Program-made: the position numbers and the translations under genes
Part shown: one piece after another, positions 18,341-27,317 of the stretch
How the letters are laid out: each line of letters begins with the position of its first letter
Position numbering within the stretch: position 1 is the stretch's first letter
Origin: Verrucomicrobiaceae bacterium
GTDB taxonomy: Bacteria > Verrucomicrobiota > Verrucomicrobiia > Verrucomicrobiales > Verrucomicrobiaceae
Assembly: GCA_016795375.1 (NCBI GenBank)
Contig: JAEUHJ010000049.1
Coordinates: forward strand, 1-44,851
Length of the DNA: 44,851 nucleotides
Direction: 5' to 3'
The notes under the pieces: model-generated
What the model saw: only the letters and a program-made list of their open reading frames with translations
Database searches by the model: none
Told to the model about the DNA's origin: nothing

Positions 18341-19507
18341 TCACTTCTCCCACGCGATGCCTTTTTTCTCGGCCTGCGTGCGCAGCGCTTTGACCATTGC
18401 GGTATCCAAGGTGTCGGTTTTGGCGGATTCCTTGCGCTTGGCGGCGACGAAGGCCTCGCGCTCCTTGTTCAGGGCCATGACCTTCTTCTGCAACTCGTCG
18501 CGTTCGGCGGTTTTCTGGGTGACGTAGGCTTTGCGTTCTTCGACGGTCATCTTCTTCATCTCCTCGGGAAGATCGGCGTCCTTCACCTTGGTGATGTCGA
18601 AGTCCTTCTGCTTGCAGGCATCGACGAGATCCCAGCCGGTGTTGCAATAGTTCGCGCTGGCCTTGCTGACGATGCGCTGCACTTGCGCGCCGGAGGCGGC
18701 CTTGTCAGCGGCGTTGCCATCCTGGGCGATCTGGCGGGCCCTGGCGGCCGGAGCGGCGGCGCCGTAATTGACGTACGTTTTGTTCAACGCCTCGTTGAGT
18801 TTCACGATCTCCGCATCCTGCGGCGCGTCGATGTGAACGATGGCCTGGTTCTGGTCGATCACGAGGTATCTGCCGTCGGCGAGCAACGCACCCTGGTTCC
18901 AATGCTCCGCAATGCCCTGCGCCTCGCCACCGCAGTGAATGGTGTTCACGATGATGCCCTTGGTGATGGCCTCCTTGCAGCTCTGCTTTGAATCGACCGG
19001 GCCCTGCGTGAAAGGCTCGTTGCCGGCGATGAAGATGGCTTTGTAAACCTTCGGATTTGGATCCCACGCGAGATCGGTGGTCGAACGTTGGATCACCGCG
19101 CCGCAGTATTCCTCGCCGCCGTTGGTGGTGAGCGCGAACAGCTCCTCGGAAACTTTGTCCAGATCGCGCGTGAGCGGTTGAATCTGTCGAATCCAGTTCT
19201 CCTCCGAACGCAGCGATGATTTGCCGTATTCGTAAAGCGCCACCTGCACCACTGGCGTCTTGCCGTCCTGCTTGGCGGTGATGAATTCGTTCACGAGCTT
19301 CCAGAGCTGCGTTTTGGCCTGTTCGATGAGACCGCTCATGCTGCTGCTGGTGTCGAGCAGCACGGCGATTTGAACGACCGGCGCGTCAGCGACGACGGTT
19401 TCGACTTTGGCGACTTCCACCGTGGGGACGGGCGGCTGGACTTCCTTGGCGATGGCAATGCACGCGGTGAATGCCGCGACGGTGATGAGGATGTGTTTTG
19501 TTTTCAT
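18341..19507 (-). CDS. exported von Willebrand factor A domain protein
   Basis: The 388-residue protein has a signal peptide (MKTKHILITVAAFTACIAIA). A vWA domain begins near residue 45 with the MIDAS motif LLDTSSSMSG (52-56 DTSSS). After about residue 300 the sequence becomes charged and helical (KKMTVEERKAYVTQKTAERDELQKKV), probably a coiled coil. vWA domains bind ligands or partners through a divalent metal. It lies directly downstream of the VIT/vWA gene (gap about 49 bp, containing a palindromic repeat), and the two are probably co-transcribed. Confidence 0.88.
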   Translation of the reverse strand: MKTKHILITVAAFTACIAIAKEVQPPVPTVEVAKVETVVADAPVVQIAVLLDTSSSMSGLIEQAKTQLWKLVNEFITAKQDGKTPVVQVALYEYGKSSLRSEENWIRQIQPLTRDLDKVSEELFALTTNGGEEYCGAVIQRSTTDLAWDPNPKVYKAIFIAGNEPFTQGPVDSKQSCKEAITKGIIVNTIHCGGEAQGIAEHWNQGALLADGRYLVIDQNQAIVHIDAPQDAEIVKLNEALNKTYVNYGAAAPAARARQIAQDGNAADKAASGAQVQRIVSKASANYCNTGWDLVDACKQKDFDITKVKDADLPEEMKKMTVEERKAYVTQKTAERDELQKKVMALNKEREAFVAAKRKESAKTDTLDTAMVKALRTQAEKKGIAWEK

Positions 19508-19524
19508 GGTGATGTTGGGTTGGC

Positions 19525-19550
19525 GTAGATCGAGTTTTCCAACTCGATTC
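19525..19550. repeat. single palindromic unit, GTAGA-CGAGTTTTCCAACTCG family
   Basis: GTAGATCGAGTTTTCCAACT (continuing CGATTC) contains the stem TCGAGTT/AACTCGA. It is a half-element of the repeat that occurs as an inverted pair inside kdpA (33800-33860, 34291-34364). It lies between the two vWA genes, just upstream of the second one's start codon. Confidence 0.75.
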
Positions 19551-19556
19551 AAAGTT

Positions 19557-21713
19557 TCAGCGGATGAGCACAAGCTGGCCGCGATGTTCGAGCAGCAGCT
19601 CGCCACGCAGCGCGAGAAGGCTCTGGCGGTTGTCGGCAGCGAGTTCATCGACCAGACGGCCAAACTCAGTGCTGCCGATCTCGATGGTACGGTCCGGCGC
19701 GCGCTCGGACTTGGCGGCGGCCGAATCAGTCCAGCGGTTGCCCTTGTTGAAGAACGCTCCTGCCTGGCACTGCTGCACGTTGGTGATCTCGATGGCGTTC
19801 ATCTTGTCGTCGAGGAAGCGGTTGCGGACGTTGAGCTGCTTCGATTCGACGGCCTTGTTGAAATTGTCCGCCTGCGCCACCGCGGCAGGCCCGCTGCGCA
19901 TTTTCATCGCCCGGTCGTTGTAGTTGCCGGTCACACGCATCGTGTTGACAGGCACGGCTGCCAGTGAGGTGCCCTCCTCGGCGAGGAAAGCGGTGTATTC
20001 GGTCAAGATGCCGAACTGCGTCGAGAGACGGACGATTTCGTTCACCAGCTCGGTCGTGTTCGCCGTCGCACCATCGGCGCCGAGGTCGCGAATGGCCTCA
20101 CCCAGCACGGCGATCTTGTTGCTGGCCCACAAGCGGGCGACATAGGCGTTGGCGGTGCTCGCCTTGTCGAGATTGAAGGTGAAATCGAAATGACGCTCGC
20201 CCTCCGCCGAGGCGCCCGTGAGTTGGAAATACAGCGGTGCATCACCGCGATACGTGCCGGAGAGGAGAATCTGCTCGCCCTCAAACACGTCGGGCAGCGG
20301 CGATGGAATCAGATCGCTGACGCGATTCGGATCGTCGAGCACACGCAACGCCGGTTTGGTGAGCAGCGGGCCGCGCAGGCGGTCGAACACGCGGCCGACT
20401 TTGACCTCCACGTCTTCTTTTGGCAGCACAAACTCCGCGCTGGCGCGAGTTTCGCGGGCGATGCGTGATAGCAGCGGCGTGTTCACGTCCACGCCGACGC
20501 CGAAGGTGAACACGCGACGTTGATGCGGATTTCCCTTCGCCACGGCCTCGCGGATCGCCTTTTCCGAAGTCTGGCCGATGGTTGGCAGGCCGTCAGTGAG
20601 GAACAGGACGATCGGCAGCATGCCGTCGAGCGGCTTCTGGCGCAGCGCCTCGACCACGGAGTCGTGGATGTTCGTACCGCCGCTCACGCGTAATGCGCTG
20701 ATGTAGTCGCGGGCTTGTTTCGTCGTCTCCGCGTTCTTGATCACCGGCTGCGCGGCGAACATCTCGACGGCTTCGTTGTAAACGATGAGGTTGAAGCCTT
20801 CGCCGTCGTCCAAACCTTCGACCACCTGTAAGGCGGCGGCCTTGACCTGGTCGAGCTTCGGTCCGGCCATGCTGCCACTGCGGTCGATGACGAGTGTGAC
20901 CTCGCGTTTGATCGGCTTTGCGTCTGCCTTCGGCTTCGGTGGGGCGATCATGACGAGGAAGTAGCCACCACCGATCTTCGGATCGGGATAAGCGAGCAAC
21001 GAGGCGGTCATTTCGTCCTTCGTCTCGCGCAGGAACGACACGCGGAAGGCTCCCGGGTCCTTGGTCACGCAGGTGAGGCTGGCCTCGCCGTTGTTCGGCT
21101 GTTTCACCGCGACTTCGTGGCTCGGCGAATACACCGAGGCGATACCCGTGGCCGATTTCGCACGCAGCGTGAGCTTCCACGGCACGGAATACTCCACCGC
21201 CTCCGAACGCGGCAGCACGTAGTCGAGACGTGCGCCGTCGGCTTCGAGCAGTTGCTCATACGTCACGCGCACCTTTTGCGTGCCATTGGCCGGAACCGGA
21301 AACACGCTCGATTTGACCACTGCGTTGCCGACGAACTCCAGCAGCGCCGGGTCGCGTGTCCGTGCCACGATGCTGTCGTAGATGCGGCGTGCTTCATCAC
21401 GCGGGAGCAGGCGTGCTGTGGCCTCCGCGTTGCCGCCTTCAAAGGCGAATGCCTTCAAAACGGCTCCCTGAGGCACAGGAACGAACAGTTCCGACTCCTG
21501 CGGACGGCTGGCCGGATTGTGCAGCGCGATGTCGAGCGTGGTGACGGCGATTTGATCGGCGATGTCGATGCGCACATCGACGTGGGTGACTTGCACCGAT
21601 TGCTGGAGATGCGGAGCGATGATTCGCGTGTTCGGTGAGATCCACGCCGGCAGCCGCGCCGTTTGCGCGAGCACGGGTGAGGAGAGAAAAAGAGCGGCAA
21701 GAAGAGTCTTCAT
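19557..21713 (-). CDS. exported VIT + vWA domain protein (inter-alpha-trypsin inhibitor heavy-chain-like)
   Basis: The 718-residue protein has a signal peptide (MKTLLAALFLSSPVLAQ). A VIT domain (about 35-165) carries the family pattern HNPASRPQESELFVPVPQGAVLKAF and RDEARRIYDSIVARTRDPALLE. A vWA domain (from about 270) has the intact MIDAS DRSGSMAG (277-284), GGTNIHDSVVEAL and LFLTDGLPTIG. The C-terminal third is specific to bacterial members. Function is unknown; surface or periplasmic interaction is inferred. It is followed 49 bp later by another vWA protein, so the two form a likely pair. Confidence 0.92.
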   Translation of the reverse strand: MKTLLAALFLSSPVLAQTARLPAWISPNTRIIAPHLQQSVQVTHVDVRIDIADQIAVTTLDIALHNPASRPQESELFVPVPQGAVLKAFAFEGGNAEATARLLPRDEARRIYDSIVARTRDPALLEFVGNAVVKSSVFPVPANGTQKVRVTYEQLLEADGARLDYVLPRSEAVEYSVPWKLTLRAKSATGIASVYSPSHEVAVKQPNNGEASLTCVTKDPGAFRVSFLRETKDEMTASLLAYPDPKIGGGYFLVMIAPPKPKADAKPIKREVTLVIDRSGSMAGPKLDQVKAAALQVVEGLDDGEGFNLIVYNEAVEMFAAQPVIKNAETTKQARDYISALRVSGGTNIHDSVVEALRQKPLDGMLPIVLFLTDGLPTIGQTSEKAIREAVAKGNPHQRRVFTFGVGVDVNTPLLSRIARETRASAEFVLPKEDVEVKVGRVFDRLRGPLLTKPALRVLDDPNRVSDLIPSPLPDVFEGEQILLSGTYRGDAPLYFQLTGASAEGERHFDFTFNLDKASTANAYVARLWASNKIAVLGEAIRDLGADGATANTTELVNEIVRLSTQFGILTEYTAFLAEEGTSLAAVPVNTMRVTGNYNDRAMKMRSGPAAVAQADNFNKAVESKQLNVRNRFLDDKMNAIEITNVQQCQAGAFFNKGNRWTDSAAAKSERAPDRTIEIGSTEFGRLVDELAADNRQSLLALRGELLLEHRGQLVLIR

Positions 21714-21760
21714 GCCTCCACCGTGGTTCAGGCGGCGGAAGGCGTCTGTAAACGCGGTGT

Positions 21761-21825
21761 AAAGTAGTCCTGTTCCTGCGGAACAGGAGCTTAGGGAACC
21801 AGTTCCGCAGGAACTGGGCTACTTT
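21761..21825. repeat. REPIN-like element, AAAGTAG-CC family, forming the pyrC stop codon
   Basis: AAAGTAGTCC then CTGTTCC-TGC-GGAACAG, a short spacer, CCAGTTCC-GCA-GGAACTGG, then GCTACTTT. It is two hairpins inside matching outer arms (AAAGTAG/CTACTTT). The last two bases belong to the TAA stop of dihydroorotase (21824-21826, minus strand). The plan is the same as the elements at 18191 and 35116, with different internal sequence. Confidence 0.85.
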
Positions 21826-23104
21826 AGCGCACCAGCAGCTCCTCGCCACGGTAGATCACGCGTTCGACCATGCCTTGCAGCGTTTGATCGAGGAACGGCG
21901 TGTTGATGCTCTTCGACTTCATGAAGTCGCGGGTGAAGGTCGTGGTGCGGCCGGGATTGAAGAGGATGAACTCGGCGATGCCGCCTTCTTTGATTGGAAC
22001 CGGGGGCAGCCTCATGACGCGGCGGGGTTCGGCGCTGTAGCGCTTCACGATGAGGCTCCAGTCGAGAATGCCTTTACTGATGAAGCGGTCGTAGAGGCAA
22101 GGTAGCGCGGTTTCGAGGCCGGTGATGCCGAAGGGGGCGCTGGCGAAATCCTGGTTTTTTTCAAACGGCGTGTGCGGGGCGTGGTCGGTGGCGATGACGT
22201 CAAACCAGCCGTCCTTGAGGCCCTGGAGCAGCGCGGCGTTGTCCTCCGGGGTGCGCAGCGGCGGGTTCATCTTGTAGTGCGTATCGTAGTCGTCGATGTG
22301 CTCGTGATTGAAGATGAGATGATGAGGCGCGATTTCGCAGGTGACACGGATGCCGCGATCCTTGGCGCGCTTGATGGTGCGCATGCCCTCGGCGGTGGTG
22401 ACGTGCTGGATGTTGAGATGCACGCCGGTGTATTCCGCGAGGCGGATGTCGCGCGAGATGCATATTTCCTCGCTGATGGCGGGGATGCCGGGCAGGCCGA
22501 GGGAGTAGCTGATCTTCCCCTCGTGCATGCAGCCTTTGCCGCTGAGCTCCTTCACCTCGCAATGACTGGCGAGCGGCAGGTCGTAGTCGCGTGCGTATTC
22601 CATGGCGCGGCGGAGCACCTGCGGGTTGTCCACGGGAAAGCCATCATCGGTGAGCATGACGCAGCCCGCCGCTTTCATACCGGCGATGCCGGCGAGTTCC
22701 TCGCCTTTGCGGCCTTTGGTGATGGCACCGGTGGTGAAGATGCCGGGGCCGATGCGGGTGCGGCGGGCGCTTTCGAGCACGCTGCGCACCACGCCAGCGT
22801 TGTCGATGGCGGGCGCGGTGTTCGGCATCATGACGAAGCCGGTGACGCCGCCGTTGATGGCCGCCTCTGCGCAAGTGGCGATGTTTTCCTTGTCCTCCTG
22901 GCCGGGCTCGCGCGCATGCACATGAATGTCGAACATCGCGGGCATCAGAATGCGCCCGGTGCAGTCGATGATCTCCGCGTCATCGACGCCGGTGATGTTC
23001 GCGGCCACGCCGATGATTTTGTCGCCTTCAACCAGCACGTCGGCGGTTTGAAGCTGCGGGCTGTCTTCGCTGGCGATCCGGGCGTGGCGGTAGAGGCGTT
23101 TCAT
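21824..23104 (-). CDS. pyrC: dihydroorotase
   Basis: The 426-residue amidohydrolase has metal ligands HVHAREPG (His61, His63), SHCEVKEL, IQHVTTAEG and the catalytic Asp in TDHAPHTPFEK. It closes carbamoyl-aspartate to dihydroorotate in pyrimidine synthesis. Length and the DIHVHAREPG motif place it in the class I dihydroorotases rather than the short E. coli PyrC type. Other pyr genes are not in the window. Its stop codon lies within the palindromic repeat at 21761-21825. Confidence 0.93.
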   Translation of the reverse strand: MKRLYRHARIASEDSPQLQTADVLVEGDKIIGVAANITGVDDAEIIDCTGRILMPAMFDIHVHAREPGQEDKENIATCAEAAINGGVTGFVMMPNTAPAIDNAGVVRSVLESARRTRIGPGIFTTGAITKGRKGEELAGIAGMKAAGCVMLTDDGFPVDNPQVLRRAMEYARDYDLPLASHCEVKELSGKGCMHEGKISYSLGLPGIPAISEEICISRDIRLAEYTGVHLNIQHVTTAEGMRTIKRAKDRGIRVTCEIAPHHLIFNHEHIDDYDTHYKMNPPLRTPEDNAALLQGLKDGWFDVIATDHAPHTPFEKNQDFASAPFGITGLETALPCLYDRFISKGILDWSLIVKRYSAEPRRVMRLPPVPIKEGGIAEFILFNPGRTTTFTRDFMKSKSINTPFLDQTLQGMVERVIYRGEELLVR

Positions 23105-23166
23105 GCGCGCATGATGTGCGGCAGGATTTCAGCCTGTGCAAGATGATGTCGCGCACTCGGATCTGG

Positions 23167-25413
23167 CTACTTTCTGCGTGTGTAAAGCAGGACGCGGTCG
23201 TGCGTGAGCAGGCAGAGGTCGAGGCGGCTGTCGTTGTCGAGATCGAGAGCGGCGTAGTCGTGAGGCTCGTTTTGAAGGCCGGTTTTGCCGCGGAAGTGCG
23301 GGTCGGTCTCGAAGACGCGGAAATACATCGAGCTTTCCCACTTCGAGTCGTTGGTGGGCTGGAAGAACTCGATGACGCGGCTCTTCGTGGTGTCGAGCAG
23401 GGCGATGTCGTCGCGATTCCCACCGGAAAACGAGGCGGCGACGAGGTCGGAGGGCGTGGTGTCCTTCAACGCGCTGTCGAAGGTGGCCACGGTTTCGAGT
23501 TTGAAGGTGGAACCGCCGAGCGGGGCGATCTGAAAGCTGGTTTTGCCGAGCAGGAGAAGCCGGGTGCTTTTTTCAGCAGTCATGAGCACGCACTGCTCGG
23601 GCGTCATCACCGGCAGCGCATGCGTGTGGTCGGTGCGATACACGCGATCTTTGCCGGCGGTGAGCTCGTGCAGCTTGCTGTGCGCGGCGTCGATGAGCAG
23701 CACGGAGACCTTGCCGTTTTTGCGTGAGACGAGGGCGCTGTGCAACTCGGCGGCAGGATCGGGGGCGTTGAACTGCTCGACGATGGTGGCCTTGCTGTCG
23801 GCATCGACCTTGAACGCGCGGGCGAGCTGCTGATGGGCGATGAGCAGCTCCTCCTTGCCGTCCCCGTCGAGATCACCGGTGGTGAGCGCGGCGGGGGTGA
23901 GTTTGGCGACGAATGTGTCTGGAATGCCTTCGACCTTCTTGAAGGGTGCTTTCGCATCGGTGGTGCTGAGCAGAAGCTGCATCGGGCCGAGGTTGGAAAA
24001 CAATGCGAGATCACCACGTCCGTCCTGGTTGGCATCTACGACGCGGAGGCCGCTGATGCGGCCAGTCTTGACCGCGAGTTCCTGTGTCGTGGGGGCGAAG
24101 GTTTTGCCTGATTTACGCAGCGTGACGAGCTGCGGCTTCGATTTGACCTCGCTGACGCAAAGAATGCCCGCATCGGTGGTCAGCGCGAGCAATGTCTCGC
24201 CCTCCCTGGCTTGATAAACGATCTCGGGGTAGGCGAGGCGGCTGTCCTGCCATTGCGCGACGCCGATGGACTGCTCGACGGGGCTGAGGAGCACGAGGTC
24301 GGGCTTTCGGTCGGCATCCACATCGGCGATGGCGAGGGATTCGACGCCGCTGAGCACGGGGAACTCGCGGCCTTCGCTGAATCCTCCGTCCGCGCCGCCC
24401 TGAAACAGCCAGACACGCGCAGCCTTCGGCTCGGTCATGACGACATCAGAGATGCCGTCGCCAGTGAGATCGCCGTAAGCCACGGCACCGCTTTTCGAGT
24501 CGGATGGCGGCATGGCGTAACGGATCGTCGCGGCGTGTTCGCCAGCCGGTTCGGCAGCGCCTTGTGTGAGCGCAGCCACCTCGACCATGTTGGTTTCATC
24601 CTGAATCCACGCGACGCCGTTTTTCTTATCTCCTAGCCGCACCGGGTGAAGCCAGTGACGAGCGGTGGGGATTTCGAGACGCCATTCCTCGCCAAACGTC
24701 GCGCCTTCGTGCTGGCGGCGCACCAGCAGCGCGTCGCCCTCCGGCGCGGTGTAAAACAGGTCAACGCGGCCGTCGCCATCGAGATCGGCCGCGCTGAGTC
24801 CGGCGCAGCCGCTTTCGCCAAGGGCATGGTTTTGCGGCTCGGCCCATTCTCCGGGCGCTTTTTGCAGCAGCACCATCAAACGCGTGCTGGTGAGCAGCGC
24901 GATGTCATCCCGGCCGTCGCCGTTCAAATCGCGCGCGAGGAGGGTTTCGGTGTCGTCCGCCGTGGAATCAAGCGTGAACTCGCGTTTCTGCGTCCAGGAG
25001 CCTTTGTCGCCCTGCATGCGGAGGACGAGCTTCTCCTCGTCGGTGATGAAGGCGATGTCGGGCTTCTTGTCGCCATTCCAATCACCCACGGCGAGCGCCG
25101 TCGCGGCGTGGCCGATGACAAGCGACTGTTTGTCAAAGCGCGAGACTTCGAGGATGGGATTCCAGCGGTCCTCACGGGCGGATTTCTCCGGCTCACCGGC
25201 CTTCATGCCTTCTTTGCGCTGGAGCAGGAACTCGATGCGCGCACGGGAGGAGTTGATGATGGCGAGGTCGGTGAGCCCGTCGTCATTGAAGTCACCCGCG
25301 CGCGGGCTGGAGGTGTTCCAGTCGAGCTTGATGATCTCCGGGCCGTCAAAATAAAGCGCGGGGCTTTGCGCGAAGGCGGTGGTGGCGAAGAGGCTGAGAA
25401 GGACGGGGCGCAT
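23167..25413 (-). CDS. exported FG-GAP/VCBS repeat protein
   Basis: The 748-residue protein has a signal peptide (MRPVLLSLFATTAFAQS) and many copies of the calcium-binding FG-GAP pattern: AGDFNDDGLTDLAIIN, VGDWNGDKKPDIAFIT, ARDLNGDGRDDIALLT, ADLDGDGRVDLFYT, YGDLTGDGISDVVMTE, VDANQDGRGDLALFS, GDLDGDGKEELLI and LDLDNDSRLDLCLLT. These form an integrin-like seven-bladed propeller, possibly two. Such secreted proteins are numerous in Verrucomicrobia and Planctomycetes; ligand and role are unknown. It is followed by pyrC after 62 bp and preceded by the unknown secreted protein 21 bp away. Confidence 0.92.
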   Translation of the reverse strand: MRPVLLSLFATTAFAQSPALYFDGPEIIKLDWNTSSPRAGDFNDDGLTDLAIINSSRARIEFLLQRKEGMKAGEPEKSAREDRWNPILEVSRFDKQSLVIGHAATALAVGDWNGDKKPDIAFITDEEKLVLRMQGDKGSWTQKREFTLDSTADDTETLLARDLNGDGRDDIALLTSTRLMVLLQKAPGEWAEPQNHALGESGCAGLSAADLDGDGRVDLFYTAPEGDALLVRRQHEGATFGEEWRLEIPTARHWLHPVRLGDKKNGVAWIQDETNMVEVAALTQGAAEPAGEHAATIRYAMPPSDSKSGAVAYGDLTGDGISDVVMTEPKAARVWLFQGGADGGFSEGREFPVLSGVESLAIADVDADRKPDLVLLSPVEQSIGVAQWQDSRLAYPEIVYQAREGETLLALTTDAGILCVSEVKSKPQLVTLRKSGKTFAPTTQELAVKTGRISGLRVVDANQDGRGDLALFSNLGPMQLLLSTTDAKAPFKKVEGIPDTFVAKLTPAALTTGDLDGDGKEELLIAHQQLARAFKVDADSKATIVEQFNAPDPAAELHSALVSRKNGKVSVLLIDAAHSKLHELTAGKDRVYRTDHTHALPVMTPEQCVLMTAEKSTRLLLLGKTSFQIAPLGGSTFKLETVATFDSALKDTTPSDLVAASFSGGNRDDIALLDTTKSRVIEFFQPTNDSKWESSMYFRVFETDPHFRGKTGLQNEPHDYAALDLDNDSRLDLCLLTHDRVLLYTRRK

Positions 25414-25434
25414 GAGGAAAGAAGCTGCCGCGAC

Positions 25435-27276
25435 TCATTCCGCTGCCTCGGGCGGAATGACGAGGTAATGAATCTGGATGGCGTCCGGATGCGCATACTG
25501 CGTGCCGAGCATGCGTCCGAAGTAGCGCTGGAAAACCTCCTTTGAAGGGACTGCGTTGGAGTCAAGCATTTTGCCGTTGGAAGACGCGGTTGTGCCCTCG
25601 TCAGCAGGCGCGTCTTTTTTTCCGGGGCCTTTCTTCCTGGCGGCCACCCGCTTCTTTCCCTGCGCCTCGAGCGTGCCGGCGGCGGAGGCGAGCATGTTGA
25701 TCATGCTGCTGACATCGGTGACGGTGGCGCCGCTGAAGTTCTTCGGCACGGCGGCCAGCAGTTTCCGCACCTGCGCGTTTTCCCAGATGCTGGGACCGGA
25801 GGGATCCTTCATGCGGGAGAGCACCTTGTTCAGCGTGCCCTGGCTGCCGATGGAGAGCAGGAGGTGTTTGCCGGTGTTGCAATAGGCCATCTCGGAGGCG
25901 GCATTGGAGGATTGGGAGAGCTTCAGTGTGTTCACGCTGTAGCCGAGGTAGTCGCTCTCCTCGAAGGCGCCGAAGCCCGCGCCGACGAAGCGCTTCAGAC
26001 TGTCGAGCACGCCGCCGATCTTGTCCGCGTCCTTGATTTTGAAGGCGATCACCTGGCTTTGCTTCGCCAGCTCGCCGTCCTGGATGGTGGAAATCTCGTC
26101 ATCGAGGCTGCCGAAGAGATCGTCGCGCACCTTGAAGCCAAGCTGCTGTTCGAACTGCGGTATCTGCATCGTGATCATCATCGCCATGGGGCCGAGCTTC
26201 ATGACCATGCCCATGAGTCCGTCGTAAAACCTGCCGATGTCGTAACGCGTGACGCCGCCTTGCAGCACGTCGCCGGGGATGAAGGCCGGGAGGGCCACCT
26301 CATTGGCGGTGGGGCGCATCAGATTGAGCACGCCCGCCAGTTTTGCCGGGTGCAGGACGGTGAGGTCGGTGTTCATCTGGCCGTCGCGCATTTCCATCGT
26401 GAATGCGAGCGCCTGCAGCTCCTGCACGCCGAGGATGTCCATGATCTGCTTCGGCTTGATGTCGAAGTTCAGGCCGCCGGCCGGTTTTTTGTTGTCATTC
26501 CCCTTCTTCGCCTCGGCCGCCGCAAGCGCCATCTCGCCGACTTCGAGGGCTTTCACGCCGTTGACATAAAGCATCAGGTCGCCGCCGCCGTTGGTGAGCT
26601 GGCCGACCCGTGTCAGATGCTCCCGCGCCACGCCAAGGGCGTCACCCGCGCCGCTTTTGACCGCGCCGATCATGTATCCCAGCAGTTTGCGGGAGGTTGC
26701 CTCGACCATCACATCCCCGACAGCCGCCCAGGCGCTGAAACAAGAGTCCGCATCCTCGTTCGCGGTGGCGATCTGCACGTTCATGCCGCCAATGTCCGCG
26801 GTGATGAGCTTGACGTCGGGGTTCTTCTTTTTGATCGCCTCGACTTCCGCCTGCTTGATCGCCTCGATCTCCTTCTGTTTTCCTGTGATCTCGTACAGCG
26901 TGACGCTCGGCGAGTTCTTGCTCTCGAAGTCCTTGGGGGTTTCGACGACCAGGAAGCTGACCAGCGCGCCTGGGAATTCCTTCAGCGTGTCATGCATGCC
27001 GCTGCCGCAGTGCTCCTTGAAGAACTTGTCCCACGGCGCGTCACCCTCCTTGCGCATCGGGGCGGTCCAGCGCTGCACGGCCTCATCCTGCATGAACTTC
27101 GCGAAGGTGCCCGCATCCCAGTCGGCGAGCAGCTCGGGGGCGTTCTTCACCGCGATCACGGCGACGGTATTTTTCGGCATCAAATTGTACCATTGCTCCA
27201 GCCGGTCGGCGGCTGCGGCGGGCAGGATGCAGGCAAGGAACAGGGAGAGGGCTGGTAGTGTGTGTTGGAGTTTCAT
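25435..27276 (-). CDS. large exported protein of unknown function
   Basis: The 613-residue protein has a signal peptide (MKLQHTLPALSLFLACILPAAAAD). It opens with YNLMPKNTVAVIAVKNAPEL and has alternating strands and helices throughout, with a Lys-rich low-complexity stretch near residues 560-580. The opening, and the way it appears to compute over long beta/alpha repeats, remind me of DUF3352-type exported proteins, but this is only a resemblance. The start at 27276 is chosen for the signal peptide; the frame is open to 27318. It lies 41 bp after the protease and 21 bp before the FG-GAP gene, and probably shares one transcript with both. Confidence 0.8.
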   Translation of the reverse strand: MKLQHTLPALSLFLACILPAAAADRLEQWYNLMPKNTVAVIAVKNAPELLADWDAGTFAKFMQDEAVQRWTAPMRKEGDAPWDKFFKEHCGSGMHDTLKEFPGALVSFLVVETPKDFESKNSPSVTLYEITGKQKEIEAIKQAEVEAIKKKNPDVKLITADIGGMNVQIATANEDADSCFSAWAAVGDVMVEATSRKLLGYMIGAVKSGAGDALGVAREHLTRVGQLTNGGGDLMLYVNGVKALEVGEMALAAAEAKKGNDNKKPAGGLNFDIKPKQIMDILGVQELQALAFTMEMRDGQMNTDLTVLHPAKLAGVLNLMRPTANEVALPAFIPGDVLQGGVTRYDIGRFYDGLMGMVMKLGPMAMMITMQIPQFEQQLGFKVRDDLFGSLDDEISTIQDGELAKQSQVIAFKIKDADKIGGVLDSLKRFVGAGFGAFEESDYLGYSVNTLKLSQSSNAASEMAYCNTGKHLLLSIGSQGTLNKVLSRMKDPSGPSIWENAQVRKLLAAVPKNFSGATVTDVSSMINMLASAAGTLEAQGKKRVAARKKGPGKKDAPADEGTTASSNGKMLDSNAVPSKEVFQRYFGRMLGTQYAHPDAIQIHYLVIPPEAAE

Positions 27277-27317
27277 GACGATGATGATTGAAATGGACGC
27301 GGCCGTTGGCTGAAGCA

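Noticed and set aside
22172..23146. Long plus-strand frames opposite pyrC, the FG-GAP gene and the unknown exported gene
   Set aside because: They lie wholly on the complementary strand of genes with clear catalytic or repeat motifs. Their composition is typical of shadow frames.
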